DNA of 39,313 bases from Hyphomicrobiales bacterium. GTDB lineage: Bacteria > Pseudomonadota > Alphaproteobacteria > Rhizobiales > Beijerinckiaceae. The stretch lies in the NCBI GenBank assembly GCA_900470775.1, contig UCBZ01000064.1, forward strand, positions 1-39,313. The letters run 5' to 3'. Below are positions 1 through 7,849 of this stretch, in pieces (the first letter of the stretch is position 1; every line of letters begins with the position of its first letter). A program made the translations under genes and the position numbers. Under the pieces are notes generated by a model. The model saw only the letters and a program-made list of their open reading frames with translations. It searched no databases and was not told the origin of the DNA.

Positions 1-241
1 TTTCAACGACATCCGCCAATAACTGACGTTGGAGGGCTGCCGCAAAACGGACATCTCGAATAGATGACGCTACCACGAGTTCTGCTATCGATAACGGTCG
101 CCGGCCATAGGCGGCACCGCGTTGTTAGAGCGCGTGGCCACGAGCCGGCGTGTTTGGTTGGCCTTGACACCGGCGCTGAAACTAAGCGGCCATGCTCCTG
201 CATTTTGCGAACGGACGCGAACGCGCTTGAGGGCGTCGGGC

Positions 242-1156
242 ATGATACTGCGCCAACTGGTCTATCTCGACGCACTGGCTCGCGAAAAGCATTTCCGCCG
301 CGCCGCCGAGGCCTGCCATGTCTCCCAGCCGACCCTGTCGGCAGCGATCGTCCAGCTCGAGGAGGAGCTTGGCGTGCTCATCGTCGAGCGCGGCCGCAGG
401 TTCCAGGGTTTCACCAAGGAAGGCGAGGCCGTCTTGGCCCATGCCCGTCGCATCCTGGCGGAAGCCGACCTGATGAAAGACTCGATCGCGGAGCTGAAGG
501 AGGGCGTCAGCGGCCGTATCAGGCTTGGCGCCGTTCCCACCGCGCTGCCGATGGTCGCGCATATCACCGCGCCGTTCTCTTCGCGCTATCCCGGCGTCTC
601 GCTGACCGTTCTGTCGCTAACCTCGTCGGAGATTCAACAGCGCATCGACAATTTCGAACTCGATGCCGGTCTGACCTATCTCGACAACGAGCCGCTCGAA
701 CGGGTGATCGCCAAGCCGATCTACCAGGAAGCCTATGTGCTGCTGACGCGCGAGGACGGCCCTCTCGGCGGCCGCGACAGCATAACCTGGGCGCAGGCCG
801 GCGAGCTCAAGCTCTGCCTCCTGACCTCCGACATGCAGAACCGGCGCATCATCGACGGCATCTTCCGCTCGGTCGGCGTCATGCCCAAGCCGGCGATCGA
901 AACCAATTCGATCTTCAACCTGTGTTCGCATGCCGGCATCCAGGGCGTCTCCAGCATCGTCTCGCGGCAATTGCTGGAGTTCTTCGGCGTGCCGCTCGGC
1001 ACCAAGGCGCTGCCGCTGGTCGAGCCCGAGGCGAAGCGCTCGATCGGACTGATCGTGGCGGACCGCCAGCCCTTCGCGCCGCTGACCCGCAACCTCCTGA
1101 CGATGTCGCAGCCGGTCACCGAGGCCGTGCTGCCGCGGCGCGCCAGCGTCGGATAG
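242..1156 (+). CDS. LysR-family transcriptional regulator, probable regulator of the fds operon
   Basis: A 304-residue LysR-type regulator. The N-terminal winged helix-turn-helix occupies about residues 1-60 (the FRRAAEACHVSQPTLSAAI stretch is the typical recognition region), followed by a substrate-binding-like effector domain to the C-terminus. The reading frame is open from 122 with a TTG, but the family N-terminus (MILRQLVYLDALAREKHF) begins at the ATG at 242, so that start is preferred. It lies upstream of, and in the same direction as, the formate dehydrogenase operon. LysR regulators of this kind (FdsR in Cupriavidus) sit beside fds genes and respond to formate. Two LysR-type dyads lie in the gap to fdsG. 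The family is certain; the target is inferred from position. Confidence 0.9.
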   Translation: MILRQLVYLDALAREKHFRRAAEACHVSQPTLSAAIVQLEEELGVLIVERGRRFQGFTKEGEAVLAHARRILAEADLMKDSIAELKEGVSGRIRLGAVPTALPMVAHITAPFSSRYPGVSLTVLSLTSSEIQQRIDNFELDAGLTYLDNEPLERVIAKPIYQEAYVLLTREDGPLGGRDSITWAQAGELKLCLLTSDMQNRRIIDGIFRSVGVMPKPAIETNSIFNLCSHAGIQGVSSIVSRQLLEFFGVPLGTKALPLVEPEAKRSIGLIVADRQPFAPLTRNLLTMSQPVTEAVLPRRASVG

Positions 1157-1210
1157 CTGAGGGCTATCGTCGAACACCGCGTTTGGTTATCACTCACCGC
1201 CAAAGCGGGC

Positions 1211-1227
1211 GATAAGCAGAGGTTATC
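1211..1227. promoter_or_regulatory. LysR-type operator dyad, distal
   Basis: Perfect inverted repeat GATAA-N7-TTATC, which also fits the LysR T-N11-A pattern. It lies between the LysR gene and fdsG, with its centre 57 bp before that of a second dyad. The distal/proximal arrangement resembles the recruitment and activation sites of LysR promoters. Assignment is inferred from symmetry and position. Confidence 0.5.
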
Positions 1228-1267
1228 ACCGAACGATTGGTAGGCAATGCGAAGGTGAGTCGTTTTT

Positions 1268-1284
1268 GATAGTTGTTGACTATC
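1268..1284. promoter_or_regulatory. LysR-type operator dyad, proximal
   Basis: Perfect inverted repeat GATAGT-N5-ACTATC, containing ATAG-N7-CTAT, a textbook LysR box with T-N11-A geometry. A further ATAG follows at 1287-1290. It sits about 95 bp before the chosen fdsG start, in an A/T-richer stretch that could hold the fds promoter. Confidence 0.6.
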
Positions 1285-1377
1285 ATATAGTCGGAACAAA
1301 CGATTTGAAATCATTCCAGTATGGGCGGATTCTCTCCGAAAGCGGCTGTCGGTCAAACCGCGCCGGATGGAGGAATG

Positions 1378-1902
1378 ATGACCGCATATCCAGCCTGGGA
1401 CCAGGACAGCGCGCGCTCGATCATCGCTGGACTGGTGCATCTCGAAGGCGCTGCGCTGCCGATCCTGCACGCTTTGCAGGAGGAGTTCGGCCATGTCGAT
1501 GCGCAGGTGGTCCCGCTGCTCGCCGACGCGCTGAACCTGTCGCGCGCCGAGGTCCATGGCACGATCTCGTTCTACCATGATTTCCGCACCAGCCCGCCGC
1601 CGCGCCGCGTCATCAAGCTCTGCCGCGCCGAGGCCTGCCAGGCACTGGGCTGCGAGGCGTTGGTTCAGGACCTGGCGCATCGCCACGGCATCGCGGTCGA
1701 TGGTCACGGCCATGGACATGCTCACGGCCACACCCACAGCCATGACTGTGGCCACGACCACTCTCATGTGGCGGTCGAGACGGTCTACTGCCTCGGCAAC
1801 TGCGCGCTCGGGCCCTCCGCGCTCGTCGATGGCGAACTGATCGGACGGCTCGATTCCGACCGCCTCGCGGAGCTGTGCACGGAAACGGGAGTTCGTTCAT
1901 GA
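1378..1902 (+). CDS. fdsG: NAD-dependent formate dehydrogenase gamma subunit
   Basis: NuoE-like thioredoxin-fold subunit carrying one [2Fe-2S] cluster, which passes electrons in the soluble formate dehydrogenase that oxidises formate to CO2 with NAD+. From this start the cluster cysteines are about C82 and C87 (LCRAEAC) and C138 and C142 (CLGNC). Between the two pairs lies an unusual His-rich insertion at about residues 109-130, with alternating His-Gly/Ala/Ser. The ATG at 1378 is chosen because GGAGG (1369-1373) sits 4 bases before it; ATGs at 1375 and 1321 are alternatives. It is the first gene of the operon and its stop overlaps the fdsB start. The product is 174 residues, long for the family because of the insertion. 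Confidence 0.93.
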   Translation: MTAYPAWDQDSARSIIAGLVHLEGAALPILHALQEEFGHVDAQVVPLLADALNLSRAEVHGTISFYHDFRTSPPPRRVIKLCRAEACQALGCEALVQDLAHRHGIAVDGHGHGHAHGHTHSHDCGHDHSHVAVETVYCLGNCALGPSALVDGELIGRLDSDRLAELCTETGVRS

Positions 1903-3470
1903 CGCTCTCTCCCGACGCCATCAGGATCTTCGTGCCGATCGACGCCGCGGCGCTCTCCGTCGGGGCGGACGCCGTCGCACGCAGCATTGCCCGCGAGGCG
2001 CAGGCGCGCGGCGTTACGATCGAGATCGTCCGCAACGGCTCGCGCGGCATGCTCTGGCTGGAGCCTATGGTCGAGGTCGCGACGCCGGCCGGCCGGATCG
2101 CCTATGGGCCGGTCGCGGCCAGGCATGTCGCTGGCCTCTTCGATGCGGATTTCCAGGCCGGCGGCAGCCACGCGCTGCGGCTCGGCCTGACCGAGGAACT
2201 CGACTGGATGAAGCGCCAGCAGCGCCTCACCTTCGAGCGCATCGGCGTCACCGACCCACTCTCGCTGGCGGAATACCGCGCGCATGGCGGCCTGGCCGGG
2301 CTGGAGAAGGCGCTCGCGCTCTCCGGGGACGATGTCGTCGAGGCGGTGCGGGCCTCGGGCCTGCGCGGGCGCGGCGGCGCCGGCTTCCCGACCGGGATCA
2401 AGTGGAAGACCGTCCAGAATGCGCGGGCGGAGCAGAAATACATCGTCTGCAATGCCGATGAGGGCGACAGCGGCACCTTCGCCGACCGCATGCTGATGGA
2501 GGGCGATCCTTTCCTGCTGATCGAGGGCATGACGATCGCCGCCATCGCGGTGGGCGCGACCCGCGGCTACATCTATCTGCGCTCGGAATATCCGCATGCG
2601 TTCAAGACGCTGCAGCGCGCGATCCTGAAGGCGGAGACCGCCGGCGTCCTCGGCGATTCCGTGCTCGGTTCGAGTCTCGCCTTCCGTCTCGAAGTGCGGC
2701 TCGGCGCGGGCGCCTATATCTGCGGCGAGGAGACCTCGCTGCTCGAAAGCCTCGAGGGCAAGCGTGCGCTCGTCCGCGCCAAGCCGCCGATTCCGGCGCT
2801 GCAGGGGCTGTTCGGCAAGCCGACCATCGTCAACAACGTGCTGTCCTTCGCCGCCGTGCCCTGGATCCTCGATCACGGTGCGCAGGCCTATGCCGATTAC
2901 GGCCTTGGCCGCTCGCGCGGCACGCTGCCGGTCCAGCTCGGCGGCAACGTCAAGCGCGGCGGGCTGATCGAGCTCGCCTTCGGCATCAGCCTGCGCGAGA
3001 TCATCGAGGATATGGGTGGCGGAACGCTGTCGGGCCGGCCGATCCGGGCCGTGCAGGTGGGCGGGCCGCTCGGCGCCTATCTGACGGCGGCCCAGCTCGA
3101 CGTCGCCATGGACTACGAGGCGCTGGCGGCGATGCGCGCCATGCTCGGCCATGGCGGCATCGTCGTCTTCGATGACAGCGTCGACATGGCCAAACAGGCC
3201 CGCTTCGCCTTCGAGTTCTGCGCCAAGGAAAGCTGCGGGAAATGCACCCCCTGCCGCATCGGCGCGACGCGCGGCGTCGAGGTGATGGACCGCATCATCG
3301 CCGGCACCGAGCGCCCGAAGAACATCGCCGTGCTGCGCGATCTTTCCAAGCTGATGACCGACGCCTCGCTCTGCGCCATGGGCGGGCTGACGCCGATGCC
3401 GGTGCTGAGCGCGCTGAACCATTTCCCCGAGGATTTCGATCGACCCGCGCTTCCCATGGCTGCGGAATGA
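1899..3470 (+). CDS. fdsB: NAD-dependent formate dehydrogenase beta subunit
   Basis: NuoF-like flavoprotein of 523 residues that passes electrons from the iron-sulfur chain through FMN to NAD+. An N-terminal NuoE-like region precedes the NAD/FMN domain: the glycine-rich GRGGAGFPTGIKWK at about 157-170 and CNADEGDSGTFADR at about 184-197. The C-terminal [4Fe-4S] ligands are C446, C449 and C452 (SCGKCTPC) with C492. The start is the ATG at 1899 in an ATGA overlap with fdsG, preceded by GGGAG. A GTG at 1875 also opens the frame but is less likely. The overlap implies translational coupling with fdsG. Confidence 0.96.
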   Translation: MTLSPDAIRIFVPIDAAALSVGADAVARSIAREAQARGVTIEIVRNGSRGMLWLEPMVEVATPAGRIAYGPVAARHVAGLFDADFQAGGSHALRLGLTEELDWMKRQQRLTFERIGVTDPLSLAEYRAHGGLAGLEKALALSGDDVVEAVRASGLRGRGGAGFPTGIKWKTVQNARAEQKYIVCNADEGDSGTFADRMLMEGDPFLLIEGMTIAAIAVGATRGYIYLRSEYPHAFKTLQRAILKAETAGVLGDSVLGSSLAFRLEVRLGAGAYICGEETSLLESLEGKRALVRAKPPIPALQGLFGKPTIVNNVLSFAAVPWILDHGAQAYADYGLGRSRGTLPVQLGGNVKRGGLIELAFGISLREIIEDMGGGTLSGRPIRAVQVGGPLGAYLTAAQLDVAMDYEALAAMRAMLGHGGIVVFDDSVDMAKQARFAFEFCAKESCGKCTPCRIGATRGVEVMDRIIAGTERPKNIAVLRDLSKLMTDASLCAMGGLTPMPVLSALNHFPEDFDRPALPMAAE

Positions 3471-3480
3471 GGAGGCCATC

Positions 3481-6375
3481 ATGAGCCTGATCAAGGAAAT
3501 CGATTTCGGCACGCCGATCCGCATCGCGGACAAGACGGTGACGCTGACGATCGACGGCGAGAGCGTCACGGTGCCGGCCGGCACCTCGGTGATGGCCGCC
3601 GCGATGAGCGTGGGCACCAAGATCCCCAAGCTCTGCGCCACGGATTCGCTCGAACCCTTCGGCTCCTGCCGCCTCTGCCTGGTCGAGATCGAGGGTCGCC
3701 GTGGCACGCCGGCGTCCTGCACCACCCCGGCCGAAGAGGGCATGGTCGTGCGCACGCAGAGCGAGCAGCTCCACGGGCTGCGCAAGGGCGTGATGGAGCT
3801 CTACATCTCCGACCACCCGCTCGACTGCCTGACCTGCTCGGCCAATGGCGATTGCGAATTGCAGGACATGGCCGGTGCGGTCGGCCTGCGCGAGGTCCGC
3901 TATGGTTATGAGGGCGAGAATCATGTCTTCGCCAAGGACAAGGACGGATTCGCGAATGAGAACTGGCTCGGGCTCGACACCTCGAACCCCTATTTCACCT
4001 ACGACCCGTCGAAATGCATCGTCTGCAACCGCTGTGTCCGGGCCTGCGAGGAGGTGCAGGGCACCTTCGCGCTGACCATCACCGGCCGAGGCTTCGACTC
4101 GCGCGTCGCCGCCGGCCCGACCGATTTTCTCGGCTCCGAATGCGTTTCCTGCGGCGCCTGCGTGCAAGCCTGCCCGACGGCGACGCTGATGGAGAAAAGC
4201 GTCATCCAGATGGGCCAGCCCGAGCATTCCAAGATCACGACCTGCGCCTATTGCGGTGTCGGCTGCTCGTTCAAGGCCGAGATGCAGGGCGACAAGATTG
4301 TCCGGATGGTGCCCCACAAGGACGGCAAGGCGAATGAGGGCCATTCCTGCGTCAAGGGCCGCTTCGCCTATGGCTACGCCACCCATAAGGACCGCATCAC
4401 CAAGCCGATGATCCGTGCCAAGATCACCGATCCCTGGCGCGAGGTCTCGTGGGAGGAGGCGATCGGCCATGCGGCGTCCGAGTTCCGCCGGGTCGAGGCG
4501 AAGTATGGCCGGGAATCGCTGGGTGCGATCACCTCGTCGCGCTGCACCAATGAGGAGGTCTTCCTCGTCCAGAAGCTGGTGCGCGCCGCCTTCCGCAACA
4601 ACAACGTCGATACCTGTGCCCGCGTCTGCCATTCGCCGACGGGCTACGGGCTGAAGACGACGCTCGGCACCTCGGCCGGCACGCAGGACTTCAAATCGGT
4701 CGAGAAGGCCGATGTCATCCTCGTCATCGGCGCCAACCCGACCGACGGCCACCCGGTCTTCGCCTCGCGGATGAAGAAGCGCTTGCGGGCGGGCGCCCGG
4801 CTGATCGTCGCCGATCCGCGCCGGACCGACATCGTCAAGTCGCCTCACATCAAGGCCGACCACCATCTGCAGCTCAAGCCCGGCACCAATGTCGCGCTGG
4901 TCAATGCACTCGCCCATGTCGTGGTCACCGAGGGGCTGATCGACGAGCCTTACGTCCGCGAGCGCTGCGACCTCGCCGATTTCGAGATCTGGGCCCGCTT
5001 CATCGCGCAGGAGGTCAACTCGCCGGAGGCGAGCGAGGAATTCACCGGCGTGCCGGCCGACGAAGTGCGCGCGGCTGCTCGGCTCTACGCCACCGGCGGT
5101 AATGGCGCGATCTTTTACGGGCTCGGCGTCACCGAGCACAGCCAGGGCTCGACCACCGTCATGGCGATGGCGAACCTCGCCATGGCGACCGGCAATATCG
5201 GCCGCGAGGGCGTCGGCATCAATCCGCTGCGCGGCCAGAACAACGTCCAGGGCGCCTGCGACATGGGCTCGTTCCCGCACGAGCTCACCGGCTACCGCCA
5301 TGTCTCGGACGAGGGCACCCGGCACATCTTCGAGACGATGTGGGGAGTCTCGCTCGATGACGAGCCTGGCCTGCGCATCCCCAACATGCTCGACGAGGCG
5401 GTCGGCGGCACCTTCAAGGGGCTCTACATTCAGGGCGAGGACATCGCCCAGTCCGACCCCAACACCCAGCATGTCACCGCCGGCCTCGCCGCGATGGAAT
5501 GCGTCGTCATCCAGGACATCTTCCTGAACGAGACGGCGAAATACGCCCATGTCTTCCTGCCGGGCTCGTCCTTCCTCGAGAAGGACGGCACCTTCACCAA
5601 TGCCGAGCGCCGCATCAACCGCGTGCGCAAGGTCATGGAGCCGCTCTCGGGCAAGCACGAATGGCAGGTCACGATCGATCTCGCCCGGGCGCTCGGCTAC
5701 GAGATGCCCTATGCCCATCCCAGCGAGATCATGGACGAGATCGCGCTGCTGACGCCGAGCTTCGCTGGGGTCAGCTATGCGGTGCTCGACAAGCTCGGCT
5801 CGGTGCAGTGGCCCTGCAACGACAAGGCGCCGTTCGGCACGCCGCTGATGCATGTCGACCATTTCGTCCGCGGCAAGGGCCGCTTCATGCTGACCGAGTT
5901 CGTGCCGACGCAGGAACGCACCGGCGCGCGCTTCCCGCTGATCCTGACGACCGGACGCATCCTCTCGCAATACAATGTCGGGGCGCAGACGCGGCGCACC
6001 GAAAACTCGACCTGGCATGACGAGGACGTGCTGGAGATCCACCCCTTCGACGCCGAGAACCGCGGCATCAAATCTGGCGATCTCGTCGCGCTCGCCAGCC
6101 GCTCCGGCGACATCTCGCTAAAGGCCGAGGTCTCCGAGCGGATGCAGCCGGGCGTGGTCTACACCACCTTCCACCATGCCGAGACGGGCGCCAACGTCAT
6201 CACCACCGACTATTCCGACTGGGCGACCAACTGCCCGGAATACAAGGTGACGGCGGTCGAGGTCCGGCGGACCAACTACTACTCGCAGTGGCAGGAGAAG
6301 AACCGCGAGGAGGACGTCTCGCTGCGGCGCATCGCGGGCAAGAGCACGGGAAATTTGGCCGATGCCGCGGAATAG
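3481..6375 (+). CDS. fdsA: NAD-dependent formate dehydrogenase alpha subunit (Mo bis-MGD catalytic)
   Basis: Catalytic subunit of 964 residues. An N-terminal NuoG-like part holds a [2Fe-2S] site (C52, C63, C66, C80), a His-Cys3 [4Fe-4S] site (H112, C116, C119, C125) and a ferredoxin-like pair (C179/182/185/189 and C221/224/227/231). The formate dehydrogenase part follows, with its own [4Fe-4S] motif CAYCGVGC (C255, C258, C262, C290). RVCHSPTGYGL gives C383 as the molybdenum ligand and H384 as the catalytic histidine, matching C386/H387 of the Rhodobacter capsulatus enzyme. NPLRGQNNVQGACDMG is also present. Ordinary cysteine, not selenocysteine. GAGGAGG before the ATG is a strong ribosome site. 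It ends inside the fdsC start region. Confidence 0.97.
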   Translation: MSLIKEIDFGTPIRIADKTVTLTIDGESVTVPAGTSVMAAAMSVGTKIPKLCATDSLEPFGSCRLCLVEIEGRRGTPASCTTPAEEGMVVRTQSEQLHGLRKGVMELYISDHPLDCLTCSANGDCELQDMAGAVGLREVRYGYEGENHVFAKDKDGFANENWLGLDTSNPYFTYDPSKCIVCNRCVRACEEVQGTFALTITGRGFDSRVAAGPTDFLGSECVSCGACVQACPTATLMEKSVIQMGQPEHSKITTCAYCGVGCSFKAEMQGDKIVRMVPHKDGKANEGHSCVKGRFAYGYATHKDRITKPMIRAKITDPWREVSWEEAIGHAASEFRRVEAKYGRESLGAITSSRCTNEEVFLVQKLVRAAFRNNNVDTCARVCHSPTGYGLKTTLGTSAGTQDFKSVEKADVILVIGANPTDGHPVFASRMKKRLRAGARLIVADPRRTDIVKSPHIKADHHLQLKPGTNVALVNALAHVVVTEGLIDEPYVRERCDLADFEIWARFIAQEVNSPEASEEFTGVPADEVRAAARLYATGGNGAIFYGLGVTEHSQGSTTVMAMANLAMATGNIGREGVGINPLRGQNNVQGACDMGSFPHELTGYRHVSDEGTRHIFETMWGVSLDDEPGLRIPNMLDEAVGGTFKGLYIQGEDIAQSDPNTQHVTAGLAAMECVVIQDIFLNETAKYAHVFLPGSSFLEKDGTFTNAERRINRVRKVMEPLSGKHEWQVTIDLARALGYEMPYAHPSEIMDEIALLTPSFAGVSYAVLDKLGSVQWPCNDKAPFGTPLMHVDHFVRGKGRFMLTEFVPTQERTGARFPLILTTGRILSQYNVGAQTRRTENSTWHDEDVLEIHPFDAENRGIKSGDLVALASRSGDISLKAEVSERMQPGVVYTTFHHAETGANVITTDYSDWATNCPEYKVTAVEVRRTNYYSQWQEKNREEDVSLRRIAGKSTGNLADAAE

Positions 6376-7204
6376 CCCGCCGGCCCAGCCGCCGGCCTCC
6401 TGCGCCGTGCCGGCCGAGCCGGTGCGCTTCGACGCCTGCCCGGTGCCCGCGACGATGGCCGAGGTCGCCGTCGAGGCGCCCATCAACATCGTCTACGGCA
6501 ACCTGCCCTATGCGGTGATGATGGCGACGCCGTCCGATCTCGAGGATTTCGTCGCCGGCTTCAGCCTGACCGAGGGCATCGTCCGCAGCGTCGATGAGAT
6601 AAGGGGGATCGCGGTCGCGCCGCAGCAGGACGGCATCGTCGTCACCGTCGAGCTCGCGCCCGGCCGCTTCCGCGATCATCTGGCCCGGCGACGCAACCTT
6701 TCGGGACGAACCTCTTGCGGGCTCTGCGGCATCGAGACCCTCGCCGAGATGCCGATGGCCGGCACAGACGCAGGGCAGCATCGGCCGGTCTCGCAGGGCG
6801 CCATCCAGGCCGCGCTCGCCGCGCTGGAGTGGCACCAGCCGCTGAACAGGCTCACGCGCGCCGTCCATGCCGCCGCCTGGTGCGACGCGATGGGCGCCAT
6901 CCTGGCCGCTCGCGAGGATGTCGGCCGGCACAACGCGCTGGACAAGCTGATCGGGGCGCGGCTGCGCGCCGGTCACGACGCGAGCGAGGGCTTCATCCTC
7001 GTCACCAGCCGCGCCTCCTTCGAGATGGTCGAGAAGACCGCCATCTTCGGCGCCGGCACGCTAGTCTCGATCTCGGCGCCGACCTCGCTCGCGATCGAGC
7101 GGGCGAAGCGGCTCGGCCTGACGCTTGTTTCGGTCGCCCGCCACGATGCCGCGATCCTCTTTGCCGGTGAGCTTGCCGAACAACTGGAAGTCGAAGCGCG
7201 ATGA
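6362..7204 (+). CDS. fdhD: FdhD/FdsC, formate dehydrogenase sulfurtransferase/maturation factor
   Basis: A 280-residue FdhD-family protein, called FdsC in fds operons. The family binds the bis-MGD cofactor and delivers sulfur to the molybdenum centre of formate dehydrogenase. The conserved SCGLCG motif gives C119 and C122, the sulfur-transfer cysteines. Family motifs REDVGRHNALDKLIG and SRASFEMVEKTAIFG are present. The ATG at 6362 overlaps the end of fdsA by 14 bases, indicating translational coupling. It is needed for fdsA activity and is not a structural subunit. Confidence 0.95.
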   Translation: MPRNSPPAQPPASCAVPAEPVRFDACPVPATMAEVAVEAPINIVYGNLPYAVMMATPSDLEDFVAGFSLTEGIVRSVDEIRGIAVAPQQDGIVVTVELAPGRFRDHLARRRNLSGRTSCGLCGIETLAEMPMAGTDAGQHRPVSQGAIQAALAALEWHQPLNRLTRAVHAAAWCDAMGAILAAREDVGRHNALDKLIGARLRAGHDASEGFILVTSRASFEMVEKTAIFGAGTLVSISAPTSLAIERAKRLGLTLVSVARHDAAILFAGELAEQLEVEAR

Positions 7205-7458
7205 GCCTGAACTATTACGATCCGGCGGCGGTCAAGCTGGCCAATATGGCCAAGCTCGGTCACATGGCCGGGCAGATCGCCGACTATTTCAAATCCTACC
7301 CGGAAGAGCAGGCGGTGGCGGCGATCGCCGCCCATATCAACGAATTCTGGAGCCGGCGCATGCGCGAGGATTTCCTTGCCACGTTCAATGCCGGTTCTGA
7401 GGGGCTTCATCCCCTCGCGAGAGCCGCCGTGGTAGCCATCAAACCTGCAATAGACTGA
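7201..7458 (+). CDS. fdsD: Formate dehydrogenase delta subunit
   Basis: Small 85-residue FdsD-family protein (DUF/pfam formate dehydrogenase delta). It starts at an ATGA overlap with the fdhD stop. The mid region KLANMAKLGHMAGQIADYF and the NEFWSRRMR stretch are typical. In Rhodobacter and Cupriavidus this subunit supports assembly or stability of the complex; it carries no visible cofactor ligand. It is the last gene of the operon. Confidence 0.92.
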   Translation: MSLNYYDPAAVKLANMAKLGHMAGQIADYFKSYPEEQAVAAIAAHINEFWSRRMREDFLATFNAGSEGLHPLARAAVVAIKPAID

Positions 7459-7564
7459 TAGCAATTTGGGAGGCAGGATGGATGGACCGTAGGTCATCCG
7501 TCAGCCGGACCACCTGAACTCGCATCGCTGGCGCGCATGCGGCCTCAAAACAGGGCCAACCCCG

Positions 7565-7800
7565 ATGCGTTCTCATAACCGCCGCGCCGTACTTTTGGGC
7601 CTCGGCGCGTTCGTTGCCGCACCGCGAGTCGCTCGCTCAGCGACGGTTCGCGACGGGGCCGGCCGGGAAGTGTCGATCCCCGCAACCATTACGCGCGTCT
7701 TTCCCGCCGGCCCACCCGCCGCGATCCAGCTCTACACGCTGGCGCCCGATCTGCTGCTCGGCTGGCCTCGCGCCAACCGTCCAGAGGAGCGCGATCAGCG
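7565..7800 (+). pseudogene. Truncated periplasmic-binding-protein (Peripla_BP_2-like) gene, 5' remnant
   Basis: An ATG at 7565 opens a twin-arginine-like signal sequence (SHNRRAVLLGLGAFVAA) followed by RDGAGREVSIPATITRVFPAGPPA and a LYTLAPDLLLGW stretch. This is the normal start of a siderophore/B12/metal-type ABC substrate-binding protein of roughly 300 residues. Similarity ends at about residue 75; the frame then runs into sequence antisense to guaA, whose stop is at 7850. The gene therefore has lost about three quarters of its length. The right boundary is approximate. It could be a former metal or oxyanion uptake gene tied to the fds cluster, but that is a guess. Confidence 0.55.
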
Positions 7801-7849
7801 GAGTGCAAAGAGCCCACCGAACCTACGCTATTGCCGCCGTTTGTATCCG

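Noticed and set aside
1..241. Upstream region and short frames before the LysR gene
   Set aside because: No ribosome-linked start or family match; only a TATCGATA palindrome at about 86-93, too common to assign.
3295..6042. Long minus-strand open frame (915 codons) opposite fdsA
   Set aside because: Antisense shadow of a high-GC gene with certain function; composition is Arg/Ala/Asp-rich and no family is seen.
7480..7530. Resemblance to a B12-box (CAGCCGGACCACCTGA)
   Set aside because: Several mismatches to the consensus and none of the conserved cobalamin-riboswitch core (such as GCCCCCGCAACTGT) upstream.
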